Below, in pieces: positions 12,219-25,669 of a DNA stretch of 64,000 nt; the stretch's first letter is position 1; each line of letters starts with the position of its first letter. The stretch comes from Ligustrum vulgare (taxonomy: Eukaryota > Streptophyta > Magnoliopsida > Lamiales > Oleaceae), in assembly GCA_963555705.1 (NCBI GenBank), contig OY743190.1, positions 35,756,929-35,820,928 of the forward strand, given 5' to 3'. Made by a program: the position numbers and the translations under genes. Under the pieces are notes generated by a model. The model was not told where the DNA came from. It saw only the letters and a program-made list of their open reading frames with translations, and searched no databases.

Positions 12219-12960
12219 GCTGTGTCCGGGATCATCCACTGATGCCCCAGGCTCTTGATGTTGAACATAGAAAAATCGTTCCTTCCAGCCGTTGAGTGAG
12301 CTCGGCATCCTCGGGACTCTAACCTACCCCGATTAGACAAATATACAAAGCGAGTGTAGTGGGAGAGCTGCTTGAGCTCAACACCATCGTACACGTCTAA
12401 TCACGAGAATATTGACAAGTAACTACAGGATATAAATAATACACGAGAATTCTTCATCAGTTCGGAACTAATTACCAAACGACGCCACTTGACACAATAT
12501 GATCTCAAGCCTACACCATCTAACCAAACACCACATCGTGTTAGAGTACACCATAATTCCTGAACAATGCAAGACTTAAGGACATTCAATGTTCAAGCCC
12601 AAGCATTCAACAGTGGCAAAGAGTGTACATATACCATCTCCTTGAACTCAATGGTGAATGCATGCGGCCTATGATGTGCACTAACATTGTTATACTTGAA
12701 CTTCTTTCATTGTTAACAAAGTTATTCTTGTGACAAAAGTAGAACCCTGAGGACCTGTGGCACACCGGCTCTCAATATACCCCGAAAATGTTGTAAGACC
12801 ATTAAATGATCTGTGCCTGTTCGGGTCTAACAATTCCCGGTTAATAGGTGCCATATGTTTGGAACCAGCATTTATGCATCGGACCTGTTCCACCATCCTA
12901 TTTTCAATAGGATTTTGATTCCATGAGTCTAAACACCATCCAACCATTGTAACCTACAAC
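12219..12960. other. Unrecognised, weakly coding-like segment
   Basis: This is the continuation of the 9386-9560 flank on the right of the solo LTR. Open stretches exist on both strands: plus near 12219-12400, minus 12401-12589 and minus 12690-12947, the last ending in QGSTFVTRITLLTMK. Composition is balanced rather than AT-rich. No known domain was recognised, and the frames are interrupted, so a decayed gene or transposon is possible but unproven. Confidence 0.25.
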
Positions 12961-14787
12961 CTTATCCATATTCCATCGACAAAACTTCTACGTTTATTGG
13001 AAATCTTGAGTGGTAACCCTGTTCTGCCTAGATTATAATATAATGATTTTGACCATTATTAAGGTACACAATTATTATTCTAGTTCGTAACCTTACACTT
13101 AATATTTCTCTAATCTCTAATTTAAGCATCGGAAGGGCGCAAGGGTAAACCTCATCGCCTTTATTTCAAGTATTGAACATTCAGATCGTATTTGTTCGTT
13201 GTTTAGGTTCAAAAAATCATAGGTGCTGATGGTTGACAGCATCAGTTTCCATGTGCACATTTTGTAAATTTATATTGACAGGTTAATAGGAAAGAAAATA
13301 AAAATGGTAATTATATTAACAACACATATTTTGTTAAGTGCAGCACAATTTAATTGTAATGATAATCCTTAATTTTTATTAATTTTTGCACTTATAGTTC
13401 TTAACCTATTTGTCTTATTTTTATCTTCGATTTCTATAAATTAGCATAGTTTATCATGTTAATGATGGCTAAATAATTTTTTAGGAGTGCAAAAAATCTT
13501 TTATTTACCACTCTTATATTTAAATAAGCAAGATAAACAAATCATTGCAAGAATTTAAAAAATATTTTTTCCAATGTAATAGAATATTTGAAATAAAATT
13601 TTTAACGTAAACAAGAAATATTAATTAATTAATGATTAAAGATAAGAATACGATCAAAAAAAATTATAAGAAAATAATTGTCAAAATAAGCAAAACAATA
13701 AGGTCATTTATTGCAATTAAAATGTGATGTCATTAATAATAACTGTGGTGTGAATATAATTTTTCAAACAAAAATTGTGTTAAATCTGAAAAGAAATTGA
13801 TGAATTACCAAAATAGAGCACATGCAAACAACTACCTCAATTACATTAATTTTATACTGAAATAGTGCCCAAATAAATTTTTTACTCTTTTAGTGTGTGT
13901 GTGTATATATATAATTACTGAATTTTCATTAAAAGTTAACAATGTCATGTCTCAATGGTTGGATTTAATTGATGATAAATCATCAATTGAGGCAAGTCAT
14001 GGCCTACTCATGAATTAATTAATTAATTATATTGCACGGACGCACGCATGCATGATAAATGGAAATTATATTATTATGGCGGTTGCATTATTTTAGTTAC
14101 ACTTGTTCATATTTTATTGATAGTCTAATTAGCATTTGCATGCGCACTACTAGCTAAAAACAAACATTATGGTGGTCATAACATGTCTGTCTTGTGCTTT
14201 CCTTTTCTTTTCTTTTCTTTTCTTTTCTTTTTAGAGAAATGCTATAGTTACAATAAGGTTAACAACCACAAATCTCCTCACATGTGAGAAGTTGTGTTAA
14301 CCCAATTGTGACTCCAACAAAATTCTTTTCTTTTTTTATTATGGAGTAGCATTTAAAAAATTATTTTATCTCGACAAACATAGTACAATGATTTGGTACC
14401 ATCGACCCACAAACTTTATTACATGACATAATAATAATCTTTATTATAATATGGACGACTAAGCCAAAGTAAGATTAAAAGCTCCGATTATAAAAATGTC
14501 AAGTCAAGACAAGACATTGTCTCTACAATGCATGATAGTTTTATAAAATAAGAATTAATATAAGTGCACAATTCATTTGATAATGTAGATGACAATTTGA
14601 TGATACAGAGATGGTGTTATTGTTGTTGATTTAAAAGATGGTGTGATGTGTGGAAAGAGAGGATTGCGCCATGTAGGCAAATTGTGACCCTCATTGTGAC
14701 CCTAATTGTGATTGTAACAAAACTGAATACTTATTTCTATAGTTTTGTCTGGTAAGTATTAGATAAACATCTTGTATGATTTACGGA
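12961..14787. other. AT-rich intergenic sequence
   Basis: No gene is seen. It contains a TTTTC microsatellite (14201-14232) and short repeated phrases (attgtgac) at about 14304, 14680 and 14700 that may be the remains of a small non-autonomous element. No terminal repeats or target duplications could be fixed. Confidence 0.5.
14201..14232. repeat. Microsatellite (TTTTC)n
   Basis: Six or so units of a pyrimidine pentamer in intergenic DNA. Confidence 0.85.
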
Positions 14788-14948
14788 GTGTTCGACGACT
14801 TTAGCCGTCATTTATTTTTTTGAATTTTTGGTGTTTTCTAGGTAGATCAATGATTGAAAATTTGAGAGAGAAAATATGTATGATTAAAAAATAGTTTGAA
14901 AAATTGTGTTATTTATAAATTATAATCATTGCGTAAAAGAACGGAGTG
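14788..14948. repeat. Copy 1 of a dispersed short MITE-like family
   Basis: This stretch (gtgttcgacgactttag ... ttgcgtaaaagaacggag) shares order and wording with 39732-39886 and 57854-58025. Common features are gtttgaaaaattgtgt(t/g)atttataaa in the right half, a start like gtgtttggtaa and an end like gaacagagtg. The ends are loosely inverted. There is no coding capacity. It is a non-autonomous DNA element by inference; target duplications are not clear. Confidence 0.5.
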
Positions 14949-15409
14949 ATAAGTTCTAATACAAATTTTATTGTAACCATATATAAACACGGATCTAAGA
15001 AGATTGATAAGTTGCTTAATATTATTTTAACTATTATTTTATTTTATTTTATAATGATATCTGAGTTTGACTCAAACAAAAAGGTAATTCCACCCTTGCA
15101 TGAAACTTGTTGAAATTGATTTGCAATTAATTTTTGTACGTTAAAACTCGCTAAATTCGTGCCTCATGTTGTCTCAACTTATCAACTTGAAGATGCCTCA
15201 CCACGACTTTGTAGACAACTCGGTTTCAGTTGAATCTGAATCATGAACTTCCACCTTTACTGGATCACCAACTTTCAACTTTTAATTTCAAGAACATTAT
15301 GTTTCAAGCCTCCGATTTTTTTATGGTATTCTCCAAAGTCAGGACTACACCAGTGAGTGGACTTTCAGAGAAACTTAAGTTGAAAGCTGATAACAATTAG
15401 ACGATGATT
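14949..15409. other. Non-coding flank of the LTR at 15415
   Basis: No gene is recognised. The minus strand has short readable peptide runs interrupted by stops, possibly retroelement debris. It probably continues at 20995, once the LTR insertion is removed. Confidence 0.3.
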
Positions 15410-15804
15410 TTAATTGTAACGACCCAAAAAATCATCCTATTATTATATTAAATTATTCAAATTTAATGGGACCCACTTGAATGTCAAATAGAAATTTTAA
15501 TTTATTTGACTTATTTAAATGGACATATTCAACATTAAATAAGAATTTTAAATTAGTTGATGTAATATCAACGAAAAATAAATAAAAATATTAAATATTA
15601 CTTTAAGTAATTTTATCAATTAAATAAATCGATTATCGATTCCATAACTGGGAAGATATGGATTGAAATATAAGGAGTTTACTTCAACATGAAACTAAGA
15701 ATTCACCTCAACGTTGAAAAATAATAGGCAAAAGTTAATTCGTAAACCTATTGGTCAAAATAATAATTAAAGTAATTAATTATACATGGGAGAAAAATGA
15801 CGTG

Positions 15805-15809
<5 letters not shown>

Positions 15810-15845
<36 letters not shown>
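15810..15845. repeat. Microsatellite (TA)n
   Basis: About 18 consecutive TA units within the LTR, followed by an ATT-rich tract. Confidence 0.9.
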
Positions 15846-15852
<7 letters not shown>

Positions 15853-16100
15853 ATTATTATTATTATTTAAATATTATTTTTTAACAATGAATTACGCGTA
15901 TAGTTTCGGGACGCGTAAATTCTTAGTTTCGTTATCTGTTTTGACCATTCGAGAATACCATCGTGTAGAGCTCTGAATGATCTTCGAAATGATATATTGT
16001 AGACATGTATTCGATTGTCGTACATGTCTCGAAAACTTTAATAAAGAATATTGGCAATTATAAATGTTAGTTTTAAATGACCTATTTTGACGAACCGTAA

Positions 16101-18696
16101 TGTAACACCCCAAATTTAAAATCTTAAACCTAGATGTGTTAACTTCCTTTCATTTTATATACGGAAATAAAACATTTTTAAACTCTAAAACTTTCATTTT
16201 CTATTGAAATATTCTAAATAAATTTCAACAGAGTTCCCCCTATAAATTAGCCAACCTGCAGAGGAACATCATAACAATTTTAAAACATAAATCTCAACTC
16301 ATTCAATAACCAACATCACCAAAACTATTTCAATCAATCACAAACTCCTCAACATAATAATTTAAAATCAATAAACTTTAACAAATGAAAAAAGGGGTAG
16401 TTTAATCTCTAATACAATACCAACTCTTATTCAAAGCTAACTCCAACCAAACAATTATCAATAATGAATGAATAAAAAATAATTAATGAAAAACTTAAGT
16501 AAATTCTAATTTAACTTTATTTAAAAATTGAAAGTGGGTACTGTCTGAGTCTGCCACCAGATGCTCTACTCGTATCATCTAACTTTCATCACCTGAAATA
16601 TTGGGGAGGGATTGGGGTGAGTTAAAGCTCAGTAAGCAAACTTCATGCAAGTGATGCATGCTTATGACATGAAATGCTTTAAGCAATTTGAAATATGTAT
16701 CCCCATTTACTTTACTTTCCAGAACTTTCAAACTTTTCAAACTTTCACATAAACATTTCAAAACTTTTACTTCATTTCCATCGTGAGCTCACTTGATGTA
16801 CCTTCTAGTCAATCAGATAACAGTGGACAATTCTTATTTGGAACCAGATCACATTTACCGGTAAAAAATTGCAGAGTGGTAAACATTTATTCCACCGCAA
16901 AGCAGCTCATTAATTTCGGGTATGCCGGTCCCCCGCGCCCCATTTCCCACTCACATCTTTCATGACGTAGAAGTACATCCATTCTTTCTTAAAAACTTGG
17001 GATACATAACTTTTGAACAAATTTACAACTTGACACATTTCTTTCATTAAAAACATTTGACTTCCCAATTTCGATGTCAATGCATACTTGATGATGCAAT
17101 GACATGATAACGTGCTTGCTTGAACATTTCTTAAATACTCATACTTGCATATCGTAAACCAAAAGTAGCAAAATTAGGTAATTAACACCGAATTCATTTA
17201 AGCACATTAATTTCACATTAACTTTCTACTTTGATGAAAATAGAGAAAGTTTACTTACCTGAAGTCCTTAGTAGTCACTTTACTTAATTGGTAGGTGGAA
17301 GTCTTGGTTGCCCGCGACGTCAATATACTAATTCTCCAAATTATTTCCATTCATTAATAAAATATGTTTTTAGTTTAAAATTCACAAATCTTATTCTTCT
17401 AATATTAACATAACTTCCAATCGAGATCAAAATCTCAAATTAACCTAAGTGTGACCTTCAACTATGAACAACACATAAATTATCACATTCGAAATAGGGG
17501 ATTAACTGCATATACTTTAAAAAGTTTTCTTATCTTTTAATTTCAAACTCAAATAAATATATCAAACTTAAATCAAAATTAACAAAATTCTTACTATCAA
17601 ATCTAACCATTCATGAAGTTTTCCCCAATTAGAAAAATTACAAATTTCCACTCATAGTTAAACATGAACACTAAACTAACAGGCTTAAATTCATAATTTA
17701 TCAAAATCTGAAAACTCTAAACAAGGTTCCAATTTACTAAAATCAATAAAAACAACCTAAATCTATAAATCCCATAATCTGAAAATTAACACACACCCCT
17801 TTATGCTATTATTCCCAAAATCTGAAAATCACATGTATAATATATACACTGTCATCATAAACTCCCAAATTTTGAAATTGACATTTAACATATGAAATGT
17901 AAACTAAAATTTGAATATGAAATTTACATATGTATATACATATATACATAATAACATATACATACATATATGCACATTATTCACAGATTGAAATTAACTG
18001 AGGTTAAAAATCTGAATTTTATATAGAAGATACATACATTAACATCATATACATATTCGTGTGTGCGTGAAAGTGTGTATGCAATCAGCAGTGTGCGTGT
18101 GTGAACCCGTGTTGTACGTGCGTGCGTACGTGTGGGTCTCGGTTGTGATAGAGCAAGAGGAAGGGGTGTGGCCCACCGAAGTGGTGACCGGTGGTGGAGA
18201 CTGACTGAGAGAGGGGCGGCGACGGGAGAGAAACAGAAAGCGACGGTGAGGGTAAGGGAGCCAAGGTCTTGAGAGGAGAGATGTCTGGGGTGGGATCGGG
18301 TTTAGTATTAGGTTTTGAATTAAATTTTGGTAATTTGCAAATCATTCCCCTAACTCTCATAAATTGGTAATTTAAGTCAACAACTTCTATTTGACCCCTC
18401 AATAGCCTTAAACTTACCTCAATGTCAAATTAAATGTAATTTGCCACTTATGACTTGATAAAAATAGAATTTAGTAAATTTAACAAGTAAAATATACAAT
18501 TAAACATAGAATTGCACTTAAATAATTTATAAACTTTTTAATTGGCACATTTATCGTGACGGCGTCCAAATCATTCCATTGCAAAATAATTCAAATTATT
18601 ATTAATATTGTTTACCAAATAAATAATCCATCATAGTATCAACATAGAAATTGCGTGATATCCAAGAAAGCACGTAAAAATTAAAAGCGTATTACA
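16101..18696 (-). mobile_element. Solo LTR (2596 bp), TSD CGTAA, inverted relative of 9561-12213
   Basis: Plus-strand termini are TGTAACACCCCAAA and AGCGTATTACA. Identical 5-bp repeats CGTAA flank it (16096-16100 and 18697-18701). Read on the minus strand, its start, internal blocks and end follow those of the solo LTR at 9561-12213. Examples are the block around the CTCACTTGATGTA phrase and the region with the ggcgtccaa phrase near 18560, matched at about 9690. The two are therefore the same family in opposite orientation. It sits inside the LTR at 15415-20994. The proline/serine-rich frame at 18085-18402 is a translation of its leader and is not treated as a gene. Confidence 0.88.
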
Positions 18697-19200
18697 CGTA
18701 ACTTTTGATGCAACTGACCAAATTGCATTTTGGTAATGATAAGGGAAAACTAGATCATGCGTATTTCAAAATGGTGAATAGAAAGTTCAATTTTGATAAT
18801 AATAAGAGTACCGGAAAATTAAGATGAAAGTACCCACTTGAATATAAATCGAAATAAAATAGTTTTAAGTGGATAATTTTGACGAACCATAACTTTTACG
18901 CCGATTATCGATTTTATGATCCGAAAATATCATTATAAAGTACTAATTGAGAACTTCACATTGGCCTCAAGAACTCTCTATTTCGACTTCATATGACCCT
19001 ACAATTTTTTAAAGCCATTTTGGTAATTTTTAATAAATGTTGGGACAAAAATATAAGTTTTATATTTTATGGGACTAAAAAGAAAAGAAAATAATTTATT
19101 TAATTCCACATTGGTCCTTTATAAAAAGCTATAATATGACCATTCAATTTAAAATGGAGGAAAAAAAAAGGGGCGAAAAAGAAAGACCAGAGGGGTCGAA

Positions 19201-19217
19201 CCCCCCCCCCCCCCCCT
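19201..19217. repeat. Poly-C tract (17 C)
   Basis: Uninterrupted run of 17 cytosines inside the LTR, flanked by ggggtcgaa and tccaaatc. Confidence 0.95.
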
Positions 19218-20757
19218 CCAAATCAACAAGGGGGTTGAGCCCCCTTCCTTTCAGGTAAGTTTTATTGTTTTTTTATTATTATTATTATTTAATAAGTATT
19301 ACAATATTATATATATTAAATTATGTTAGTATAATAAGGATCATATTATTATATTATGATTATTATTTTAAACAAGTAAATTAGATTAATTTCGTTGTTA
19401 TAAAGAAGCCAATCAAGCCCTTTAGTTAGGACGATCACTATAATTATTTATTTTGTGGGGAAATAGTCCACTTTAATTTTGTTGAACCCTAATTTATATT
19501 TAGTAATTGAAATATAATATAGTATCACGTGACTAAATTATAATTTATATATATGGTAGGCAAGGAGTGATGATTAATCTAATTTGACTCCGAGTGGATT
19601 AGTGATGCAAATATATATTGAGGAATAAAGTCATAAATTCTAAGATAGCCAATGAACAAGGTAAGTAACATTTCAACTACAATGCAAAACATAATATTTA
19701 TATTATTATGTACCATATGTGATTATGTGAGATATATTGTTGGCAAATATTTGTATATGGTAAAAACATGCGAGATATGATTTGATAATATGATATATTA
19801 TTAATGTACATTGATATCATTTGAATGTCATATTATGTGATTATATGACGTAAAATTAATGCACTGAATATATGTTGGCATTCATGATCATTGACATGTG
19901 CTTTGTGTGGACTTAGAAGAAGTATTTCATAATGGTAAAGAAAGAGATAAAGAGTGTATGGAAATATATGGAGAGAGAATGGCGTGGAAGATAGTAGAAT
20001 CGCCATACGAGTGTGCCATACTTTTACTTCACGTCCGGATATATATACCCGCTTGAGGCTCCCGACGGTCATTAAGGGTAGTCGAGGATGGGATGTTAGT
20101 AGTCCAATGCCGGTATGAGGGCGATATCAGGAGGTCTCTGTGGCCTTGGGACTGGGGATTGGCACGCCAAGTGTCGTATATAATAGGGCAAGCCTGATTG
20201 ATATAATATAATTCCCGGTACAATATCTTGAGTCCTGGTGGACGACGATGGATACAAACTGTGAAATCTTGAGTTCCAGTGAGTGATAATGCATCACAGG
20301 CATCGGAAGGCGCATGTTATCGGTCATGTTGATATTTGAGCTTATACAATACAACATAGTGGGATTCTGACCTAAGTGGGAAATGTGGATAAGTTGAGAT
20401 AATGACAAGGTGTGAAGTTTTAGAATGAGATCATTATGAGGAAATGAATCGAAACTCATGCACATGATCATACATATGTTATTTGCTAAGCGTTAGCTCA
20501 TTAGTTTTGCATTGTAGGTGTGACAATGCATGAAATGGTAGTTGGTGCCAGCTCTCAAATGACGGGATAATTGTGTACTGGGTACCTGACCGTGGTTTAT
20601 GGGCCTCTCACTAGGAAAACCCGAAAAAGGTCCAACTACTTTTAAGTAGTTTTATTTTATTTCAAATAGTTAAGTATTTTTAAATAGCTATTATCGATTA
20701 TCTTGTGCTATCCAGTTTATGTTCTTTGTTTTAAACAAATATTTTTATATCAACTAC

Positions 20758-20788
20758 TAACTATAATATTTTTATATTATAGTTAGTT
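20758..20788. repeat. Perfect inverted repeat (hairpin) in the LTR
   Basis: ctaactataatat and its reverse complement are separated by only a few bases. Located about 200 bp from the proposed LTR 3' end, it could fold in the transcript, but no function is known. Confidence 0.7.
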
Positions 20789-20994
20789 TTTTTTTTCCTT
20801 CTAAATTAAATGACAAATGATATTTCAGAGAAAAATACTTATTTTTAATAATGTCAAATTATGCTTTAAAAATAAAAGTTCAAATTTATATTTAGAGGGG
20901 GTGGATAAAATATTATTTTATTCGTTTGAAAAATCAAAATATGACGAAAAAATATATGAATGAATAAAAATTGAAAATGAATTTGTGGTCCACA

Positions 20995-22910
20995 TTAACC
21001 TAGTCGTTACTGAGTTTTCTACTTTCATAAAACTCATGCATCGATATACAACTATGATTAATGGTTCCAGAAGCTACAACTCAGGAATTTGTAGGTTTAA
21101 CCACTAAATAACACTCAGTATCAAAAATCTAACTCTCCTTTTGCTATCTAGCTAGTGGATTTGGACAATCATTCTCCCATTGTCCTTTTCAACTATAGGT
21201 GGATTTAGAATAGATGATGAGCAGGTGACATTCAATATGACTCAAATGAAGAATCAAGATTCATTTCTTGAAAATTGCTCCAAAATAGAGTTTGAATCAC
21301 AGCATGGCCATGGGGAAAGCTTTGAGCACATGGTCAAAGTAAATGACAATGCCTTAACATCTTGTTTCATGCCACTTTGAGAATTTCTATCAAAAAGTCT
21401 AGCTCTAGATTATAAATTAAGTGCTTATTGGAAGGAAACTCAATTCTCAAACCCTTTTAATTATTATATTTGATTTATTTCTTTTATATTTGCTTGAGAT
21501 CTAATTGTAAGATTGCATGCATATTGCTTTGCATCTTTACATCTTTGATATGTTTTATTGCTTTTTAGTTCATTAGTTACTTCATCATGATCACTAGCAC
21601 ACACTCGAACCTAGAACAAAAGAATATTGTTAGGAGATAGGTGGCACACATCACGAGATAAGTCAGGGTTGAAAACGAAATTTGAATGAAACAAAGAAAA
21701 TTTTGAGATTCAAAAATTGTACCGCATGATCACACTTGTTCGCCATTGCGCGATCATGCACATGCCAATAAATTAATCAGAGACTATAGTTTTCAACCAC
21801 GCAAACACAGACACACCATTAAATTAAGTAGAGGCTACAGTTTTCAAAACCAAAAATCCTATTTTTTAGATTCATAACTTCCTCCACCTTTTTGAACCCC
21901 CAAATTCGCCTTAATCTCAATTGTCATTCACTATCCAAGCCTCCAACATTACATTGAGTCAAAATTCTTAGCTTTCATTACATTTAATACGGATTTAAGG
22001 TAAGTAATTCAACATTTTCGGGATTAATTCATTAAAATCATACTTGCCCTAGTTATTTCAATTTTGAATTTCTTGATGAATGGAAGATGGGACAAGGCTA
22101 GAACTTGGTGTAATTGAATTATGGTTTTAGGTGGAATAATATTTGGTTTAATTCAAGTGTCCAAATCTTGTGATTCCCATTAGGATTTCCAAATGCATGC
22201 AAAGTGTTTGATAAAATGTATCAAGAAGTTTTACTTCTTGTTTTTACAAGATGTTTTAAGTGAACCTCTTTAGATCATGTTATACATCATCATACATTCA
22301 TGCTTTAGAGTTGTTTGAGGCATAGAACTCGACATTGACACCATTGCACCTTATTCCACTCCATTGTATGCATCACTACGCCACTGCACCATAAAACTAA
22401 TTTATGACACTACTTCACTATATCATTTCAGGACCCCAACGAACTCCTTTAAAGCTTAATTTTGGATATGTTGTAGCCCATGTAACATCCTTTCATATGT
22501 TCAGAATGTCTCATGAAGATTTCATTTTCTCAAGACAATGTCAAAGGCTGAAACATAATGGTCATCCATACTATAAAATTCCATTATTTTGCAATATCCT
22601 AATTTAGGGGTGTTTTATTGCTTTATTTCAATATATATAGGGTGTGTACAGTGCTAATATTGTTTATTTCTCATTTGCAAAGAAGACACCATCTAAAAAC
22701 ACCTCAAATCAAACAAAGGAAAGAAAAGAAAAGGTCGAATCATCCAAGAGACGTCAACGAGAAAAGCTTAAATGATGACATAGAACCTCTAAACCTAGGA
22801 GGTACTTAACGCATCTTCTTTATATTTTTTATAAATGTCATATTTATTTCATATACATTGAGGACAATGTAGTTTTCTGAGTTTAGGGGCGGGGTACCTC
22901 ATTCATTCAC
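20995..22910 (+). pseudogene. Athila-like Ty3/gypsy internal-region relic
   Basis: Near 21180-21300 the plus strand reads GGFRIDDEQVTFNMTQMK. This resembles the end of the Athila-type protease region, which typically has a phrase like LRVxDEEVxFN. At 22856-22900 it has cattgaggacaatgtagttt followed by gagtttaggggcggggt; this phrase is typical of the end of the internal coding region in Athila-like elements. Nothing in between is an intact gene; the RT, RNase H and integrase are not recognisable. It is probably the same element as 36602-38380, the solo LTR at 24385-36601 having inserted between them. Assignment rests on short motifs only. Confidence 0.4.
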
Positions 22911-24384
22911 TATTTTAATTTAGCATTTCCATCGATTTTTGGGATGTGCAAAAAAAAAAAAAAAAAAATGAAAAAAAATCGAAAATTTTAAAAATCTTGT
23001 TGATTTGTTTGCTGCCTATGATATTTTTCAGATTAAGTTTTTACTTTAGAATAATAGACAACATTTGAATTTGATTTTTCTAAACTGCTTATCTATGTTA
23101 GACTGTATGAAACTGAGCATATAGTCATTGTTGAATTATTACTTGTGTAGGAACATACTTAATATTTGGGACAATTTTATGCAATTTGTCCTAGGATTTA
23201 CTTTATAATCCTAACCTTAAATCTATAGGAATCCTGACCTTTACATACAAACCAAACTTGCTCAATGGCAGTTTTGGGTGGAAATATTGGTATAAGGATG
23301 TATAAAAGTTTGAGGGTCGGAAGTCTTGAAATATGCCTTTGTTCAAAGGGGTTTTTAGTCATTAATTAAATGTCAGTGCTAGCAACAAAAAAATAGTCAT
23401 ATTCTTCTCTTCATAGCCTTTTACTCGAGCAATTAAATTTTTAAGAGTGTTAAAACCCGATACAAGAAATTCATCTGAATTAGGAGTTATCAACCTAAAG
23501 CAAGTGATATGGGTCAGTTAGAAAGCTTAAGGGAGAGAGGAGTTACACATAAGATACTGATGTAGAACAGATGACATTGGATTTTGAAGAGGAGATGGAT
23601 AGAAAATTAACCAAGAAAACAAGGGCTTCAAACAAACGACCATAACTTTTTGCACCGGTATCAGATTTCTTATTATAATATGTTTTCGGAATCGTCTCAG
23701 AGCGCCCTATAGCATCCAAACCTGGGTTCTCCAAGGTTCCCCAATTGAGGTAATTTTCGGCTTCAAAGTTGCAATTTAAGGACAGTCACCGGCCCCTTGA
23801 AGTTTTACCGTTTTATTAATTTTTTTGTTCAAGTTGTTTATTTTTTTTATATATAGGATATCTATTTTCATCTTTTTACTTAAATTAGGGTTCGTGGAGA
23901 CTATTTAAGGTTGTTTTGTCATTCAATTAGCATTCATTCGATTTGAAATAAAATTCCCTTTCCCTGATGGATTCCAGTTTGTTTTTCTTTGAATTTATGT
24001 TGTTAAATTCTTACTACCGTTCTGCGTCGATACAATAACATATTTTACTATTGTTTGTAGCCTTGGTGACTCGAGTAATTAAATCTTTAAGGGTTCTCAG
24101 AACCTGGTGCTCTAATGTGATCATACTTGGGAGCCATTGGCATAATGCTCGCTACAAAGGTCACTTAGAAGCAAATAAGAAAAGTATTGCACAAAAGATG
24201 AGAAAAAAGAAAGAAAAAGAAAAACAGAAAATAAAGTGCTTAGTATATGTTTTGAGACTAGAACATTGAAGTAAAATACGGAACTGATTACCATCGATCT
24301 TTTATGCAGACTTGTCTGATTCTGACTACCTTTTGTGAAAAAATGCATGTTGATAATGTTTAGAAACCACATAAGTAGAAGGAA
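22911..24384. other. Non-coding 3' region of the Athila-like relic
   Basis: No intact gene is seen. A phrase ctcgagcaattaaatttttaag near 23424 recurs as ctcgagtaattaaatctttaag near 24072, an imperfect direct repeat about 650 bp apart. A poly-A run lies at about 22950-22968. Short frames at 23543, 24051 and 24121 have no recognisable family. Confidence 0.35.
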
Positions 24385-25669
24385 TGTTGTTATGTAAAAT
24401 CGCAAGTATAGGATATCGCAATCAAGTAATAAAGTGACTTTGGAGTCGAGTGATCGTTCCCACGAGGACTATTTACTAAGTACCGAAATATTATAGTTCT
24501 ACACTTTATTTGAACAGACAAAGAAAATTTTTGATTCTGAACTAAAACTAAGACAATACTTAAAAATTAAAATTGCGAATTTATTTTGTTTTTAAAAACG
24601 ATTGTAAAGTAGTTGGGATTCACGATTTCACCTAACCAATTAAATCAATTCCAGTTCCAATTTTATTTTCAAAATATGCATTCGGTCGAATTCACTATTT
24701 AAATTGAAATTCCTCTCTCGAGTTTAAATCAATTCTACCTAAATAAGTCAACCATGTATCTCTACAGCGGTTTGAATATTCCTTACCTAGATGCAATAAA
24801 CACAAGAATTCACACACGACCGCAATAATAACAAAAATATATCTCTATCTCTTATTCAATTACTGAATTTATTACCACGTTCTAAGATATTAACTCACCT
24901 CTCGGATTATGAAAATAACTCAATATATCATGAATTGGTGATCAAGCAATTCAAGCATTAAGAACAATAATAAATCAATACATAAAACAAAATCGTTAAA
25001 ATAACGAAATTTGGAATTAAAATAATCTGACTAGGCTACATCGTTCATCCCAACATAGAATTTAGTTACACATCATTGATAAAGAAAAAAAAAATAGTAA
25101 ATATAAGCATTCATTGAAAGTAGTGTAAATAATGGAAATTTTGCACCAAGTATCTATTCTTCAATTATCTTCAATTCACGCTCCATTGCAACGATTGATT
25201 CTCCAATAATTTGATGTTGAATTCTCTATTGTGGCTCGTTCTATGGAGAGGAAAAGGTCTGATTTTCATGCAAAGAGGTTGTATTTATAGTTGGTTAAGA
25301 GATCAAGTTGAAGAAGGAAAGAAATTCATCAAATTCGTGCGCGAGTCTTTTTTGGTATCTGCACAATGTTTAGTATTTTGACCATATCTTTCTCTTCCCT
25401 TATTATATTGAGGTGATTCAAAGTTATTTGGAAAGATAACGTAAAGGGCTATAATTCTTCCTGTAATATGATTTTCTCAATTCGAACGTTTACTATTCCG
25501 AAATTAGGTCTCACGGTCCGACTAGAAATATGTTCAGAATCTTGTGCGATTGGAATTAATTTATGATAAAATTCTTATCATATTTCATTCCTTTTTGGAC
25601 TTCTACTTGTATCCAATTCACTCCTAAAAATCCTCAAAGTGTTTTCTTGTGATCCAAGTCAATCATTGG

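Larger units (their letters stand above)
15415..20994 (+). mobile_element. LTR (probable solo) of a Ty3/gypsy element, interrupted by a second solo LTR
   Basis: It starts TGTAACGACCC after TTAAT (15410-15414). The best-supported end is ...TGGTCCACA at 20994, followed by TTAAC, a one-mismatch target duplication. Removing the nested LTR and one copy of its TSD (16101-18701) leaves about 2.98 kb. A GCTAAGCGTTAGCTC motif near 20480 sits about 500 bp from the proposed end, the same spacing as in the other chromovirus LTRs here. It contains a (TA)n tract (15810-15845), a 17-C tract (19201-19217) and a perfect hairpin near 20758. The left end is firm; the right end is tentative. Confidence 0.55.

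Noticed and set aside
12214..16100. Single large element bounded by the inverted LTRs at 9561 and 16101
   Set aside because: Each LTR has its own different exact target duplication, so they are separate solo LTRs.
18085..18402. Proline/serine-rich minus-strand ORF
   Set aside because: Lies in the leader part of a solo LTR and has no relatives expected beyond that repeat.
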